This document shows, one piece after another, positions 17,409 through 25,576 of a stretch of DNA of 64,000 nucleotides. Location of the stretch: NCBI GenBank assembly GCA_016180425.1, contig JACPBF010000010.1:1-64000 (forward strand). Direction: 5' to 3'. Numbering within the stretch: the stretch's first letter is position 1; each line of letters opens with the position of its first letter. The notes beneath the pieces were generated by a model, which worked only from the letters and a program-made list of their open reading frames with translations, made no database searches and was not told where the DNA came from. The translations under genes and the position numbers were made by a program. This DNA is from Elusimicrobiota bacterium (lineage in GTDB: Bacteria > Elusimicrobiota > Elusimicrobia > 2-02-FULL-39-32).

Positions 17409-18626
17409 TCATTTTCTTAAAATGGATTCAACGGTGTGCGGCAGACCAAAAAGTTTAATGAAACCTTCTGAATCTTTATGGTCATAAATTTCTTCGCCTG
17501 AATATCCAAAGGTGGAGAGTTTTTCCCAGTAGAGCGAATGCGGGGAACTTCTTCCGATTATCTTTATATTTCCTTTATAGAGTTCCAGCATTATTTTTCC
17601 ACTCACAAATTTTTGGGTTTCATCAATAAAGGCAGAGAGGGAACGCCTTAAGGTGGTAAACCATAGTCCGTAATAAATGAGTTCGCCTATTTTTAGAGAG
17701 AGGGAATCTTTAAAGTGAAATGTCTCCCGGTCAAGGGCAATAGTCTCTAACTCCCGGTGAGCCTGATAAAGGATGGTTGCAGCTGGACATTCATACACCC
17801 CTCTAGATTTCATTCCTACCAAGCGATTTTCCACAATATCTATTCTTCCCACTCCATTTTGTCCGCCGATTTTATTTAATTCTAAAATTAAAGAGACCGC
17901 ATCCATTTTTTTTCCATTTAAACATACAGGAATCCCCTGCTTAAATTCAATTTCAATTTTGGTCCCTTTGTCAGGCGCTTTTTCCGGAGAAACTGTCATT
18001 TGGAACATTTCTTCCTGGTAGGGTTCTTTAAGATTTTCTAAAATCCCACCTTCATAAGAAATATGCCACATATTAGCGTCTGAGGAATAGGGCTTGTCTT
18101 TAGTGACTGGTATGGGAATATTATATTTTTGCGCGTAGCGAATAGCATCTTCCCTAGAGTGGATGTCCCATTCTCTCCAAGGCGCTATAATTTTAACCCC
18201 AGGCATAAGAGTGCGAAATCCAATTTCAAAACGAACTTGGTCATTACCTTTACCTGTAGCGCCGTGGGATAGAGCATCCGCCTTTACTTCTTTAGCTATC
18301 TTTACTATTTCTTTGGCAATGAGGGGTCTAGCCAAGCTGGTGGCTAAAAGATATTTGCCCTCATAAGTAGCTCTGGATTTTAAGGCAGGGAAAATAAAAT
18401 TTTCAGCAAAATCTTTTCTTCCATCCACAATAAAACATTTTTTAGCCCCTGTGGCAAGAGCTTTTTTTTCTATATCTTCAAAAGACTGAGCTCCACCTTC
18501 TTTAGCCCCTAAGTTGATACAAGCGGCAATCACTTCGCAATGGTAAGTTTCTATGAGCCAGCGGATGATGATGGAAGTATCCAACCCTCCAGAGTAGGCA
18601 AGCACAACTTTTTTAATCGTCTGCAT
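17409..18626 (-). CDS. argG: Argininosuccinate synthase
   Basis: ArgG joins citrulline and aspartate using ATP. It has 405 residues with the N-type PP-loop AYSGGLDTS close to the start, ATGKGNDQVRFE, and the substrate loop WHISYEGG, all standard for the type 1 enzyme. It is the first gene of the minus-strand arginine-lysine block and is divergent from the DegT-family gene at 18729, so both promoters lie in 18627-18728. Confidence 0.96.
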   Translation of the reverse strand: MQTIKKVVLAYSGGLDTSIIIRWLIETYHCEVIAACINLGAKEGGAQSFEDIEKKALATGAKKCFIVDGRKDFAENFIFPALKSRATYEGKYLLATSLARPLIAKEIVKIAKEVKADALSHGATGKGNDQVRFEIGFRTLMPGVKIIAPWREWDIHSREDAIRYAQKYNIPIPVTKDKPYSSDANMWHISYEGGILENLKEPYQEEMFQMTVSPEKAPDKGTKIEIEFKQGIPVCLNGKKMDAVSLILELNKIGGQNGVGRIDIVENRLVGMKSRGVYECPAATILYQAHRELETIALDRETFHFKDSLSLKIGELIYYGLWFTTLRRSLSAFIDETQKFVSGKIMLELYKGNIKIIGRSSPHSLYWEKLSTFGYSGEEIYDHKDSEGFIKLFGLPHTVESILRK

Positions 18627-18669
18627 TCGAGAGATTCTATCAAACCCCCTTCCTTTTAGTCAAACATCC

Positions 18670-18698
18670 TTGTTGGCAGAATCTTGATCTGGTATAAT
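18670..18698 (+). promoter_or_regulatory. Promoter of the DegT-family aminotransferase gene
   Basis: TTGTTG (18670-18675) and TATAAT (18693-18698) with 17-bp spacing. A Shine-Dalgarno AAAGGAG at 18714-18720 lies 8 nt before the GTG at 18729, giving a leader of about 25 nt. Confidence 0.55.
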
Positions 18699-18728
18699 CA
18701 AAAACAAATTTTTAAAGGAGAACTTAAA

Positions 18729-19847
18729 GTGATTCCTCTTGTAGATCTTAATCGGCAATACAAAACAATTAAAAAACAGGTGAAAAGCGCTGTTCAAAAT
18801 GTGATTGATCAGACAGACTTTATTTTAGGGAAAGAGGTCAGCGCGTTTGAAGAAGAGTTTGCTAAATTTTGTCAGGTTAAATACGCGGTAGGCGTAGATT
18901 CTGGCACTGGGGCTTTGGAGCTTGCAATGCATGCTTTAGGGATTAAACCTGGAGATGAAATAATAGTTCCAGTTTTTACTTTTTATGCCACTGCTTCCAG
19001 TGTCGCTTCTTTAGGAGCTAAACCGGTTTTTTTAGATGTTGAAGATGATACAGGAAACATGGACACTGCAAAACTGGAACAAGCGATTACTTCTAAAACG
19101 CGCGCGATTATTCCAGTTCATCTTTTTGGACAACCTGTCAACATGCCGGAAATTCTTAAAATCGCAAAACAACATAACCTTCCTATTATTGAAGATGCTT
19201 GTCAGGCTCATGGAGCAGAAATCGAGATAATTCCAGGTGAGTGGAAAAGAGCCGGGAGCATAGGGCTTATGGGATGTTTTAGTTTCTATCCCGGTAAAAA
19301 TTTAGGGGCTTATGGAGATGGCGGCATGGTAGTTACAAATGAAGATTCCTTAGCGCAAAAACTAAAACTCTTAAGAGATTACGGCAGAACAGGCAAATAC
19401 CAACACGATCTCTTGGGGTTTAACCGCAGATTAGACACTATTCAAGCGGCCATTTTAAGGGTTAAATTAAAAAAACTTGGACATTGGAATGAATGCCGAA
19501 GAAAAAATGGGAATTTTTATAACAAACTTTTATCCCAAATAGGAGTTCAAACGTTTAAAACCAGCCCCTTTGTAAAAGAAGTGCGGCACGTATATGCGAT
19601 ACGGGCAAAAAAAAGAGATGAGCTGGCTCAATTTTTAAAAGAGAATGGGATTGCAACAGGGGTGCACTATCCCATACCTCTCCATTTACAAAAAGCTTTT
19701 GAATATTTGAATTATAAAGAAGGAGATTTTCCTGTTGCGGAAAAAATCGCAAAAGAGATACTCTCCCTTCCAATTTTTCCAGAATTAAAAAATAGCGAGA
19801 TTAAAAAAATTGTTGAGTGCATCGCAAAATTTAATTCTAAAATTTAA
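18729..19847 (+). CDS. DegT/DnrJ/EryC1/StrS-family sugar aminotransferase
   Basis: A 372-residue PLP enzyme that transaminates nucleotide-linked keto sugars in the synthesis of cell-surface or exopolysaccharide amino sugars. Motifs are VDSGTGALELA (cofactor phosphate loop), VPVFTFYATAS, EDACQAHGA, and the PLP lysine Lys190 in FSFYPGKNLGAYGDGG. The GTG at 18729 follows a good Shine-Dalgarno and the protein opens IPLVDLNRQY, the usual family start; a longer frame from 18684 runs into the promoter. It is followed by a hexapeptide-repeat protein after 72 nt. The exact sugar is unknown. Confidence 0.92.
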   Translation: MIPLVDLNRQYKTIKKQVKSAVQNVIDQTDFILGKEVSAFEEEFAKFCQVKYAVGVDSGTGALELAMHALGIKPGDEIIVPVFTFYATASSVASLGAKPVFLDVEDDTGNMDTAKLEQAITSKTRAIIPVHLFGQPVNMPEILKIAKQHNLPIIEDACQAHGAEIEIIPGEWKRAGSIGLMGCFSFYPGKNLGAYGDGGMVVTNEDSLAQKLKLLRDYGRTGKYQHDLLGFNRRLDTIQAAILRVKLKKLGHWNECRRKNGNFYNKLLSQIGVQTFKTSPFVKEVRHVYAIRAKKRDELAQFLKENGIATGVHYPIPLHLQKAFEYLNYKEGDFPVAEKIAKEILSLPIFPELKNSEIKKIVECIAKFNSKI

Positions 19848-19863
19848 AGTTAAAACGCTGATT

Positions 19864-19881
19864 AAACCCGAATATTGCATT
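19864..19881 (+). repeat. Copy of the dispersed AACCCGAATATTGCAT repeat
   Basis: AAACCCGAATATTGCATT lies between the aminotransferase and carbonic anhydrase-like genes and is followed by CATGAAAATG. This matches the arm of the 62803-62955 element for its first 17 bases, after which the two diverge. Confidence 0.7.
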
Positions 19882-19919
19882 CATGAAAATGTAAAGAAAA
19901 TTTAAGAATAAATAAAAAT

Positions 19920-20441
19920 ATGATTCGAGAATTTGGAGGGCATAAACCTAAAATTCACCAAAGCGCGTTTGTGCATGAAACTGCGGAAATCATTGGCAAA
20001 GTCACTTTGGAAAAAAATGCGTCAGTTTGGCCCTATTGTGTTTTAAGAGGGGATATTGCTGAGATCCTGATCGGGGAAGACACCAATATCCAAGATAATA
20101 CTGTGATACACACGAATGAAGGCAAACCCTCAATTTTAGGTAAAGGAATTTCTGTAGGACATTCTGTAGTTTTACATGGCTGCACAGTAAAAGATCATTG
20201 TATTATTGGGATGGGGGCGATCTTACTAGACGGGGTCATTGTAGAAGAGGAATGTATTGTGGGGGCAGGAGCTGTGCTTTCTCCCAATACAAAAATAGCT
20301 AAAGGCTCTATGGCTTTAGGAGTTCCAGCAAGGGTTGTCAGACCTCTTCGTTCAGATGAAATTGAACATATTCTTTGGAATGCGCAAGAGTATTTGCGTT
20401 TGAGCGTCGCTCACAGGAAGACTTCTGCCAAGATTTTTTGA
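19920..20441 (+). CDS. Gamma-class carbonic anhydrase-like hexapeptide-repeat protein
   Basis: A 173-residue left-handed beta-helix protein of the YrdA/PaaY/CaiE group. The repeated [LIV]-G-x4 turns (IGKVTL, IGEDTNIQDN, VGHSVVLHG, IGMGAILLDG, VGAGAVLSP) are obvious. The three metal-ligand histidines of gamma carbonic anhydrases appear in VIHTN and GHSVVLHGC. Such proteins bind a metal and may hydrate CO2, though many YrdA-like members have weak or no measured activity. It follows a sugar aminotransferase, but an acyltransferase role is less likely given the intact His triad. Confidence 0.88.
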   Translation: MIREFGGHKPKIHQSAFVHETAEIIGKVTLEKNASVWPYCVLRGDIAEILIGEDTNIQDNTVIHTNEGKPSILGKGISVGHSVVLHGCTVKDHCIIGMGAILLDGVIVEEECIVGAGAVLSPNTKIAKGSMALGVPARVVRPLRSDEIEHILWNAQEYLRLSVAHRKTSAKIF

Positions 20442-20525
20442 TTGTGGCATGAGCATCGAGACCAACAGCATAAAATCAGTTTAGGTTTAATCTAATGCTT
20501 CTATAAAGAAGAGCTTGCATCGCCT

Positions 20526-21248
20526 TTGAATAAAGCTTATAAAACTTATCAAAGCCTCTTAAAGCATTTTGGTCCCCAAGGCTGGTGGCCTTTAACACCT
20601 AAAGGAAAATTTCACCCTGCCTATCATCCTGAAGCTAGAACTTCCAATCTTTTAAATCAGGAAATGTTTGAAATCTGTGTAGGGGCTCTTTTGACTCAAA
20701 ACACAGCTTGGAGCAACGTAGAAAAAGCATTGGTTGAGTTAAATAAGGCGGGAGTTCTTACTCCGCAGAAACTCGTAAAGATTTCTTTTAGTCGTTTGGC
20801 GCGTTTAATTCGTTCTTCCGGCTATTTTAGGCAAAAATCTAAAAGATTAAAAATTTTTTCCAAGTACCTCATGGAGCATTACCAGGGAGAAATGAATAAA
20901 ATTTTTTCTAAGCCTCTTATGGAAGCGAGAAAAGAGCTGCTTGCTTGTCATGGGATTGGCCCAGAAACAGCGGACTCTATTTTACTTTATGCAGGCTCGC
21001 ATCCTATTTTTGTAGTAGATGCTTATACTAGAAGAATTGGGAATAGAGTTGGCCTTTTTCATAGCCAGGATTATTCTCATATCCAGGAATATTTTCAAGC
21101 TAATCTTCATAAATCTTCAAGACTTTTTAATGAGATTCATGCTCTTTTGGTCCAATTGGGAAAAGAGTTTTGCCGGACTAAGCCCTTATGTGAAGGGTGT
21201 CCATTAAATAAGGATTGCGCTTATTATTTAGGAGAATCTTTAAAATAG
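20526..21248 (+). CDS. HhH-GPD DNA glycosylase of the endonuclease III superfamily
   Basis: A 240-residue base-excision DNA glycosylase with helix-hairpin-helix and a C-terminal 4Fe-4S loop. The HhH reads CHGIGPETADSILLYAG: where endonuclease III has its catalytic Lys (GVGRKTA), this has Glu. The catalytic Asp is kept in FVVDAYTRRIG. The cluster cysteines are spaced C-x5-C-x2-C-x5-C instead of the usual C-x6-C-x2-C-x5-C. Loss of the Lys predicts a monofunctional glycosylase like MagIII (3-methyladenine) rather than an AP lyase. Translation starts at TTG (20526); the next gene begins directly after its stop. Confidence 0.88.
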   Translation: MNKAYKTYQSLLKHFGPQGWWPLTPKGKFHPAYHPEARTSNLLNQEMFEICVGALLTQNTAWSNVEKALVELNKAGVLTPQKLVKISFSRLARLIRSSGYFRQKSKRLKIFSKYLMEHYQGEMNKIFSKPLMEARKELLACHGIGPETADSILLYAGSHPIFVVDAYTRRIGNRVGLFHSQDYSHIQEYFQANLHKSSRLFNEIHALLVQLGKEFCRTKPLCEGCPLNKDCAYYLGESLK

Positions 21249-23180
21249 ATGAAACTACAGATTTTAAGAACGATCAGAGACAATTTACAGTCTAAAATGG
21301 TTCAGGGAGAAAAAATTTCTTATTTTATTCCTAGTTTGTGGTTAGGGACAAGTTTGAAAGAGCAGCCTACAAAAGTTAAAGTAAATCCCTGTCAATTTTT
21401 TGTTCAAAAAATAGATGAAATTTTAAATTTTTCATTAAACTCTCATGAGGCAGATTATTTAAAAGGGGAAGAATGGAGCAGAAAAGCTGTAGTTTATAAT
21501 CTTTTTGCGCGTCATACTACGGCATTTGATCATCATGAAAAAGGTCATCTAGAAAGCGCTTACCCTGCCAGCGGATTTAGAGACACAGGCACATTTTTAA
21601 AGGCGATCGCTCTTTTACTTTATATAAAAAGTTTGGGGGTCAATACCCTGCATCTTCTTCCTATTACTGTTATTGGAGAGGATGGGAAAAAAGGGAATTT
21701 AGGTTCTCCTTATGCTATCCGCAATCCATTTAAGTTAGATGAAAATTTGTCAGAACCATTTTTAGGGATGAGAGTGGAAGATGAATTTTCTGCTTTAGTT
21801 GAGGCTGCTCACCATTTAGGCATGAAAGTAGTGGTAGAGTTTGTATTTCGCACAGCTTCTAAAGACAGCGACTGGGTGAAAGAGCATCCAGATTGGTTTT
21901 ATTGGATCAAGGAATTTGTGGAGGATAGGGAGCAAGGCAGTAGGGATGAAACAAAGTATGGCTCGCCATTCTTTAGTCGTGAAGATTTAAATCAAATTTT
22001 AGAGAAGGTGAATAATGGAAATTTGAACCATCTACTAGCTCCTTCTCCTGTTTATAGAGGACTATTCACCAATCCTCCTTCACCTGAAACGATTGTTAAA
22101 GAAAATGGAAAATGGATTGGACAACTTGCAGATGGCGCTCGAGTAAAAATTCCAGGAGCTTTCGCGGATTGGCCTCCGGATGATCCCCAACCCCCTTGGG
22201 GAGATGTAACTTATTTAAAATTATTTTCTCATCCAGATTTTAATTATATCGCTTACAATACTGTAAGGATGTATGATGTTGAGCTTGCCCAGAAACCAAA
22301 TAGGAATAGTTCTTTATGGGAACAACTTATTCAGATTATTCCTTATTATCAAAAAGAATTTAAAATTGACGGAGTCATGATTGACATGGGTCATGCTCTG
22401 CCTTATTCTTTGTTAAAAAAAATGGTGGATGAAGCTCGTCAGCTCGATCCTGATTTTGCTTTTTGGGAAGAGAATTTTCACCTTTCCCATGAAAGTAAAA
22501 AACAGGGATACAATGCTTCTATAGGTTATATTTGGGCTGATCAGCACCACCCTTATAAATTAAAAGATTTGCTTTATCGTTTTGAAAGAGAAACTTTTCC
22601 TCTTCCATTTTTTGGAACAGCAGAAAGCCACAACACGCCTCGTTCTAGTACAAGAGCCGGAGGAATAGGTTATTCTTGCTATTCTTGGGCGATCAATAAT
22701 TTTTTACCAGTGATCCCTTTTATACATTCAGGCTTTGAATTAGGTGAAGAAATGCCGGTGAATACTGGTTTAGATTTTACAAAAGAAGAGTTAGAAAGAA
22801 TTTTTTCAGAACCACTTGCGCTTTTTAATAGAGCTGCGCTTGATTGGCTTAATCCAAACCAGCTCTGTGAATGGATCAAAAAAATTGCGGAAATTCGCAA
22901 GAAATATCAGGATTTAATCCTAGATTATCATCACCAGACTTTGAAAGTCATTCCTTGCGATGTCTGGGATATTTTTGCTTTTGAAAGAAAAAGTTCCGCC
23001 AGAGATATTTTATTTGTGGCGAATTCTAATATGGAGAGGGATTTTTTTATTCATCTTCGACTGCATACTCATAGAAAGGATGTAAAAGATTTAATCAAAG
23101 GAGATTCTTTTTCTTTAACTGACCATACTCTTCCTTTACATCTAAAATCAGGAGAAATTAAAATTTTTCGGCTGAAATAA
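21249..23180 (+). CDS. GH13 (alpha-amylase superfamily) protein with an altered third acidic residue
   Basis: A 643-residue protein with a GH13-like barrel. Recognisable parts are VVYNLFARHT, SLGVNTLHLLPITVIG, HLGMKVVVEF, the nucleophile segment FKIDGVMIDMGHALP, the acid/base segment DFAFWEENF, and GTAESHNTPRSS where active enzymes normally read NHD. The usual third Asp is therefore Asn. A beta-domain ends the chain and no signal peptide is seen, so it acts in the cytoplasm. Candidates are a maltosyltransferase-like or other alpha-glucan enzyme, or a non-hydrolytic variant. It starts immediately after the glycosylase stop codon, and a hairpin terminator follows. Confidence 0.8.
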   Translation: MKLQILRTIRDNLQSKMVQGEKISYFIPSLWLGTSLKEQPTKVKVNPCQFFVQKIDEILNFSLNSHEADYLKGEEWSRKAVVYNLFARHTTAFDHHEKGHLESAYPASGFRDTGTFLKAIALLLYIKSLGVNTLHLLPITVIGEDGKKGNLGSPYAIRNPFKLDENLSEPFLGMRVEDEFSALVEAAHHLGMKVVVEFVFRTASKDSDWVKEHPDWFYWIKEFVEDREQGSRDETKYGSPFFSREDLNQILEKVNNGNLNHLLAPSPVYRGLFTNPPSPETIVKENGKWIGQLADGARVKIPGAFADWPPDDPQPPWGDVTYLKLFSHPDFNYIAYNTVRMYDVELAQKPNRNSSLWEQLIQIIPYYQKEFKIDGVMIDMGHALPYSLLKKMVDEARQLDPDFAFWEENFHLSHESKKQGYNASIGYIWADQHHPYKLKDLLYRFERETFPLPFFGTAESHNTPRSSTRAGGIGYSCYSWAINNFLPVIPFIHSGFELGEEMPVNTGLDFTKEELERIFSEPLALFNRAALDWLNPNQLCEWIKKIAEIRKKYQDLILDYHHQTLKVIPCDVWDIFAFERKSSARDILFVANSNMERDFFIHLRLHTHRKDVKDLIKGDSFSLTDHTLPLHLKSGEIKIFRLK

Positions 23181-23200
23181 GCTGATTTTCGTCTTGCCTG

Positions 23201-23230
23201 TCCTTCAAAGCGGAGTGGAAGGAGTTTTTT
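23201..23230 (+). terminator. Hairpin with T-run after the GH13 gene
   Basis: TCCTTC (23201-23206) pairs with GAAGGA (23218-23223), followed by G and six T residues. It ends the plus-strand unit 20526-23180 and lies just before the 3' end of the convergent GT2 gene. Confidence 0.55.
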
Positions 23231-23253
23231 AGTTCTCAAACTTCGGGGTTATC

Positions 23254-24135
23254 TTACCCTGGGATTATTTTTTGAAGTTCCTCAATTCCTTTTAAAGCTT
23301 TTAAATTTCCTTTTTGTTTTAAGGTTTCAAAGGTTTTATGGGATTTTTCTCCCACTTCAGTCAAAGGATGCCAAAGATGGAACTGAATAGCATGGTGAGT
23401 GATCCATTTTAAAGTTAAACCAGATGATTTAATCCTGCGTTCCAAATCCGTATCCTCTCCTAACCCAGGAGTTTCAAAAGATTCATCAAAGCCATTGAGT
23501 TGAAAAAGCCAATTTTTATAAATCGAAAAATTGGATCCTAAAATCGTAGGCTCCTCATTTTTTAAAAAAGGAGAGAGAAGTTTTGAAACCCAGCTTGGAA
23601 AATAAAATCCTTTTTCACCAAACTCTATCTCTTTTTTAAAAATACCTTGAAGAAGCAAAAGATAAGAGTCCAATTTTCCTTTTTTAATATCCGCCGCTGT
23701 TAGACGTTTAGAAATTTTTTCCATAAGATCTACCCTCCTGCCGCAAGCCACCTCATTTTTTTTGCAACTTAAAAGATGAGCTCTTACGAAATGTTTATGC
23801 GGCACACAATCCCCATCTGTAAAGACAATTTTTTCACTTTTGGATTCTAAAATTGACCAATTCAGCATTCTTAATTTACCCCAACCCTGATCAGGTTGGT
23901 AAAGATAGGTTGTTGGAAAAGGGAATTCTTGAGAGAATTGCTTAAAAAGCTGCTCAATTTCAGGACCAGAGCCGTCATCTGCAAGAATGAGTTCAAAACA
24001 TCTTTGATCTTGAATTAAAGCGCTTTGTTTTTTATAACCTTCCAAACACATTTCAAATTCTCGAGGTTTGTTATAAGCTGCAACCACAACTGAAATTTCT
24101 GGTTTTAATTCAGGTTTCTTGTTCCATTTTTTCAT
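23254..24135 (-). CDS. Family 2 glycosyltransferase
   Basis: A 293-residue GT-A fold glycosyltransferase. It opens ISVVVAAYNKP, has the nucleotide-binding ADDGSG and the metal-binding FTDGDC (DxD-type), and a C-terminal GFDESFETPGLGEDTDLERR with the ED catalytic motif, as in chondroitin-polymerase-like GT2 proteins. There is no membrane segment. The ATG at 24135 is chosen over a GTG six codons upstream; neither has a good Shine-Dalgarno. It probably adds a sugar to a surface glycan; donor and acceptor are unknown. Confidence 0.9.
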   Translation of the reverse strand: MKKWNKKPELKPEISVVVAAYNKPREFEMCLEGYKKQSALIQDQRCFELILADDGSGPEIEQLFKQFSQEFPFPTTYLYQPDQGWGKLRMLNWSILESKSEKIVFTDGDCVPHKHFVRAHLLSCKKNEVACGRRVDLMEKISKRLTAADIKKGKLDSYLLLLQGIFKKEIEFGEKGFYFPSWVSKLLSPFLKNEEPTILGSNFSIYKNWLFQLNGFDESFETPGLGEDTDLERRIKSSGLTLKWITHHAIQFHLWHPLTEVGEKSHKTFETLKQKGNLKALKGIEELQKIIPG

Positions 24136-24283
24136 AAGATTACATTTTAACACAATTTACCTTCTTCTTTCCTTTTGACTAAAACTCTTTACCCTTGTTA
24201 AGTAAGAATGTAATCATTGAAAGATTCGTTGCGCAAGACGTTGTCTTGAATCCAAGGGGAAAAAGTGTTACATTTAAATTATT

Positions 24284-24883
24284 ATGAGCACGGATGTATT
24301 GGTTTTAAATAGAAATTTTTATGCTATTCACATCACCAATTGGAGAAGGGCTCTTTCTCTTCTTTATTTAGATCACGCTCGTGTTGTAGATGAAGAGTAC
24401 CGTACCTACAATTTTTCTGATTGGAAAGAACTCTCGATCCTAATGAAGGATCACCCAGCCGGCTATGTCCATACTCCTACTTTTAAAATCGCTATTCCAG
24501 ATGTGATTGCCTTAAGAGCTTACGACCAGGTTCCAGCAGCTGAAATTAAATTTACCCGCAGAAATATTTATGAGCATTACGGCTATCACTGCTGCTATTG
24601 TGGAAAAAAGTTTCAAACAAAAGATTTAAATTTGGAACATATTGTTCCTTCTTCACGCGGAGGACAATCCACATGGAACAATGTAGTTACTTCCTGTATC
24701 CCTTGCAACATTAAGAAAGGAGACTGTTTGCCTCATGAGGCTGGAATGAAATTATTAATCGAACCTTCTAGACCCAGATGGAAAGGGGCTCAATCTTTAG
24801 TATTACCCACTTTTATAAAGTTTAAAGCTTCCTGGCAAAAATTTATTGATAATGTTTATTGGGACAGCGAAATAGAAGAATAG
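24284..24883 (+). CDS. HNH endonuclease domain protein
   Basis: A 199-residue protein with a C-terminal HNH nuclease fold: zinc ligands in CCYCGKKF and TSCIPCNIKKGD, and the catalytic His in NLEHIVPSSRGG followed by WNNVV. The N-terminal 80 residues (TDVLVLNRNF, RRALSLLY) are the conserved lead-in found in a widespread group of stand-alone bacterial HNH proteins of uncertain role. It is not next to a restriction methylase, intron or phage gene. DNA repair or processing is more likely than mobility, but this is a guess. Confidence 0.9.
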   Translation: MSTDVLVLNRNFYAIHITNWRRALSLLYLDHARVVDEEYRTYNFSDWKELSILMKDHPAGYVHTPTFKIAIPDVIALRAYDQVPAAEIKFTRRNIYEHYGYHCCYCGKKFQTKDLNLEHIVPSSRGGQSTWNNVVTSCIPCNIKKGDCLPHEAGMKLLIEPSRPRWKGAQSLVLPTFIKFKASWQKFIDNVYWDSEIEE

Positions 24884-25023
24884 TGGTTCTAGACCCCTCC
24901 TTAAAAGAAGAGAGAAAAAAAGCTTCACAAATTGGATTACTGTTAGGCGGGTTCGCTTTAGTCTTAGGAGCCATTATTTGTCTTATCTATATATTTTTAT
25001 ATAAACCCTGGCAGTTTAAATAG
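24883..25023 (+). CDS. 46-residue single-pass membrane peptide
   Basis: A GTG at 24883 shares its first base with the final base of the HNH stop codon (TAGTG). The 46 codons encode a charged N-terminus with a Lys/Arg/Glu cluster, then one strong hydrophobic helix (IGLLLGGFALVLGAIICLIY) and a short KPWQFK tail. The tight overlap and the well-formed membrane segment support a real gene; the lack of a strong Shine-Dalgarno weakens it. The function is unknown. Confidence 0.5.
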   Translation: MVLDPSLKEERKKASQIGLLLGGFALVLGAIICLIYIFLYKPWQFK

Positions 25024-25138
25024 CCTATCAATTTTTTGTTCTCTGAATTTTTAAAGAGAGCATGAAGGTTAAAGCGAGATTATGCATTAGGAAATGGCGT
25101 GACCCTATTCCAAACTTTTCCTTTCAAGGAGGCGCAAG

Positions 25139-25450
25139 ATGTCTAACCCAAAAAGTGACCTAGTTCCTAATCAAATTCAAATTGAAATAGATGAACAAGT
25201 AGCTCAAGGAACTTATGTGAATTTAGCTATTGTCAGCCATTCAGAAACTGAAATTGTGCTTGATTTTATTTTTTTGCCGCCACAAGCTCCTAAAGTAAAA
25301 GTTAAAAGCCGAATCGTTACATCCCCTTCACATGCAAAAAAACTTCTCTTGGCTTTAGAAGATAATATCAAGAAATATGAAGCGCGTTTTGGCAAGATTG
25401 AAGTTGCTCCTATAACTCAAAATGAGCCCAAAATAGGTTTTTATCACTGA
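25139..25450 (+). CDS. DUF3467 family protein
   Basis: A 103-residue protein of DUF3467, a small family found in bacteria and archaea without an assigned function. The conserved stretch runs QGTYVNLAIVSHS, VLDFIFLPPQAP, KSRIVTSPSHAKKLLLAL and NIKKYEARFG. A strong Shine-Dalgarno (AGGAGG at 25127-25132) sets the start. It is a single-gene unit before cinA. Confidence 0.88.
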   Translation: MSNPKSDLVPNQIQIEIDEQVAQGTYVNLAIVSHSETEIVLDFIFLPPQAPKVKVKSRIVTSPSHAKKLLLALEDNIKKYEARFGKIEVAPITQNEPKIGFYH

Positions 25451-25576
25451 AACTAATAATAGAATGAAAGAGAAACCCTTTGGAGTTGTAACATGGATCG
25501 CGTTTCTGCTAATTTCCTTTAATTTTTTTCGCGTATAATCTCGTACTCACACTTACTAGCGTATTCCAAAAATTAA

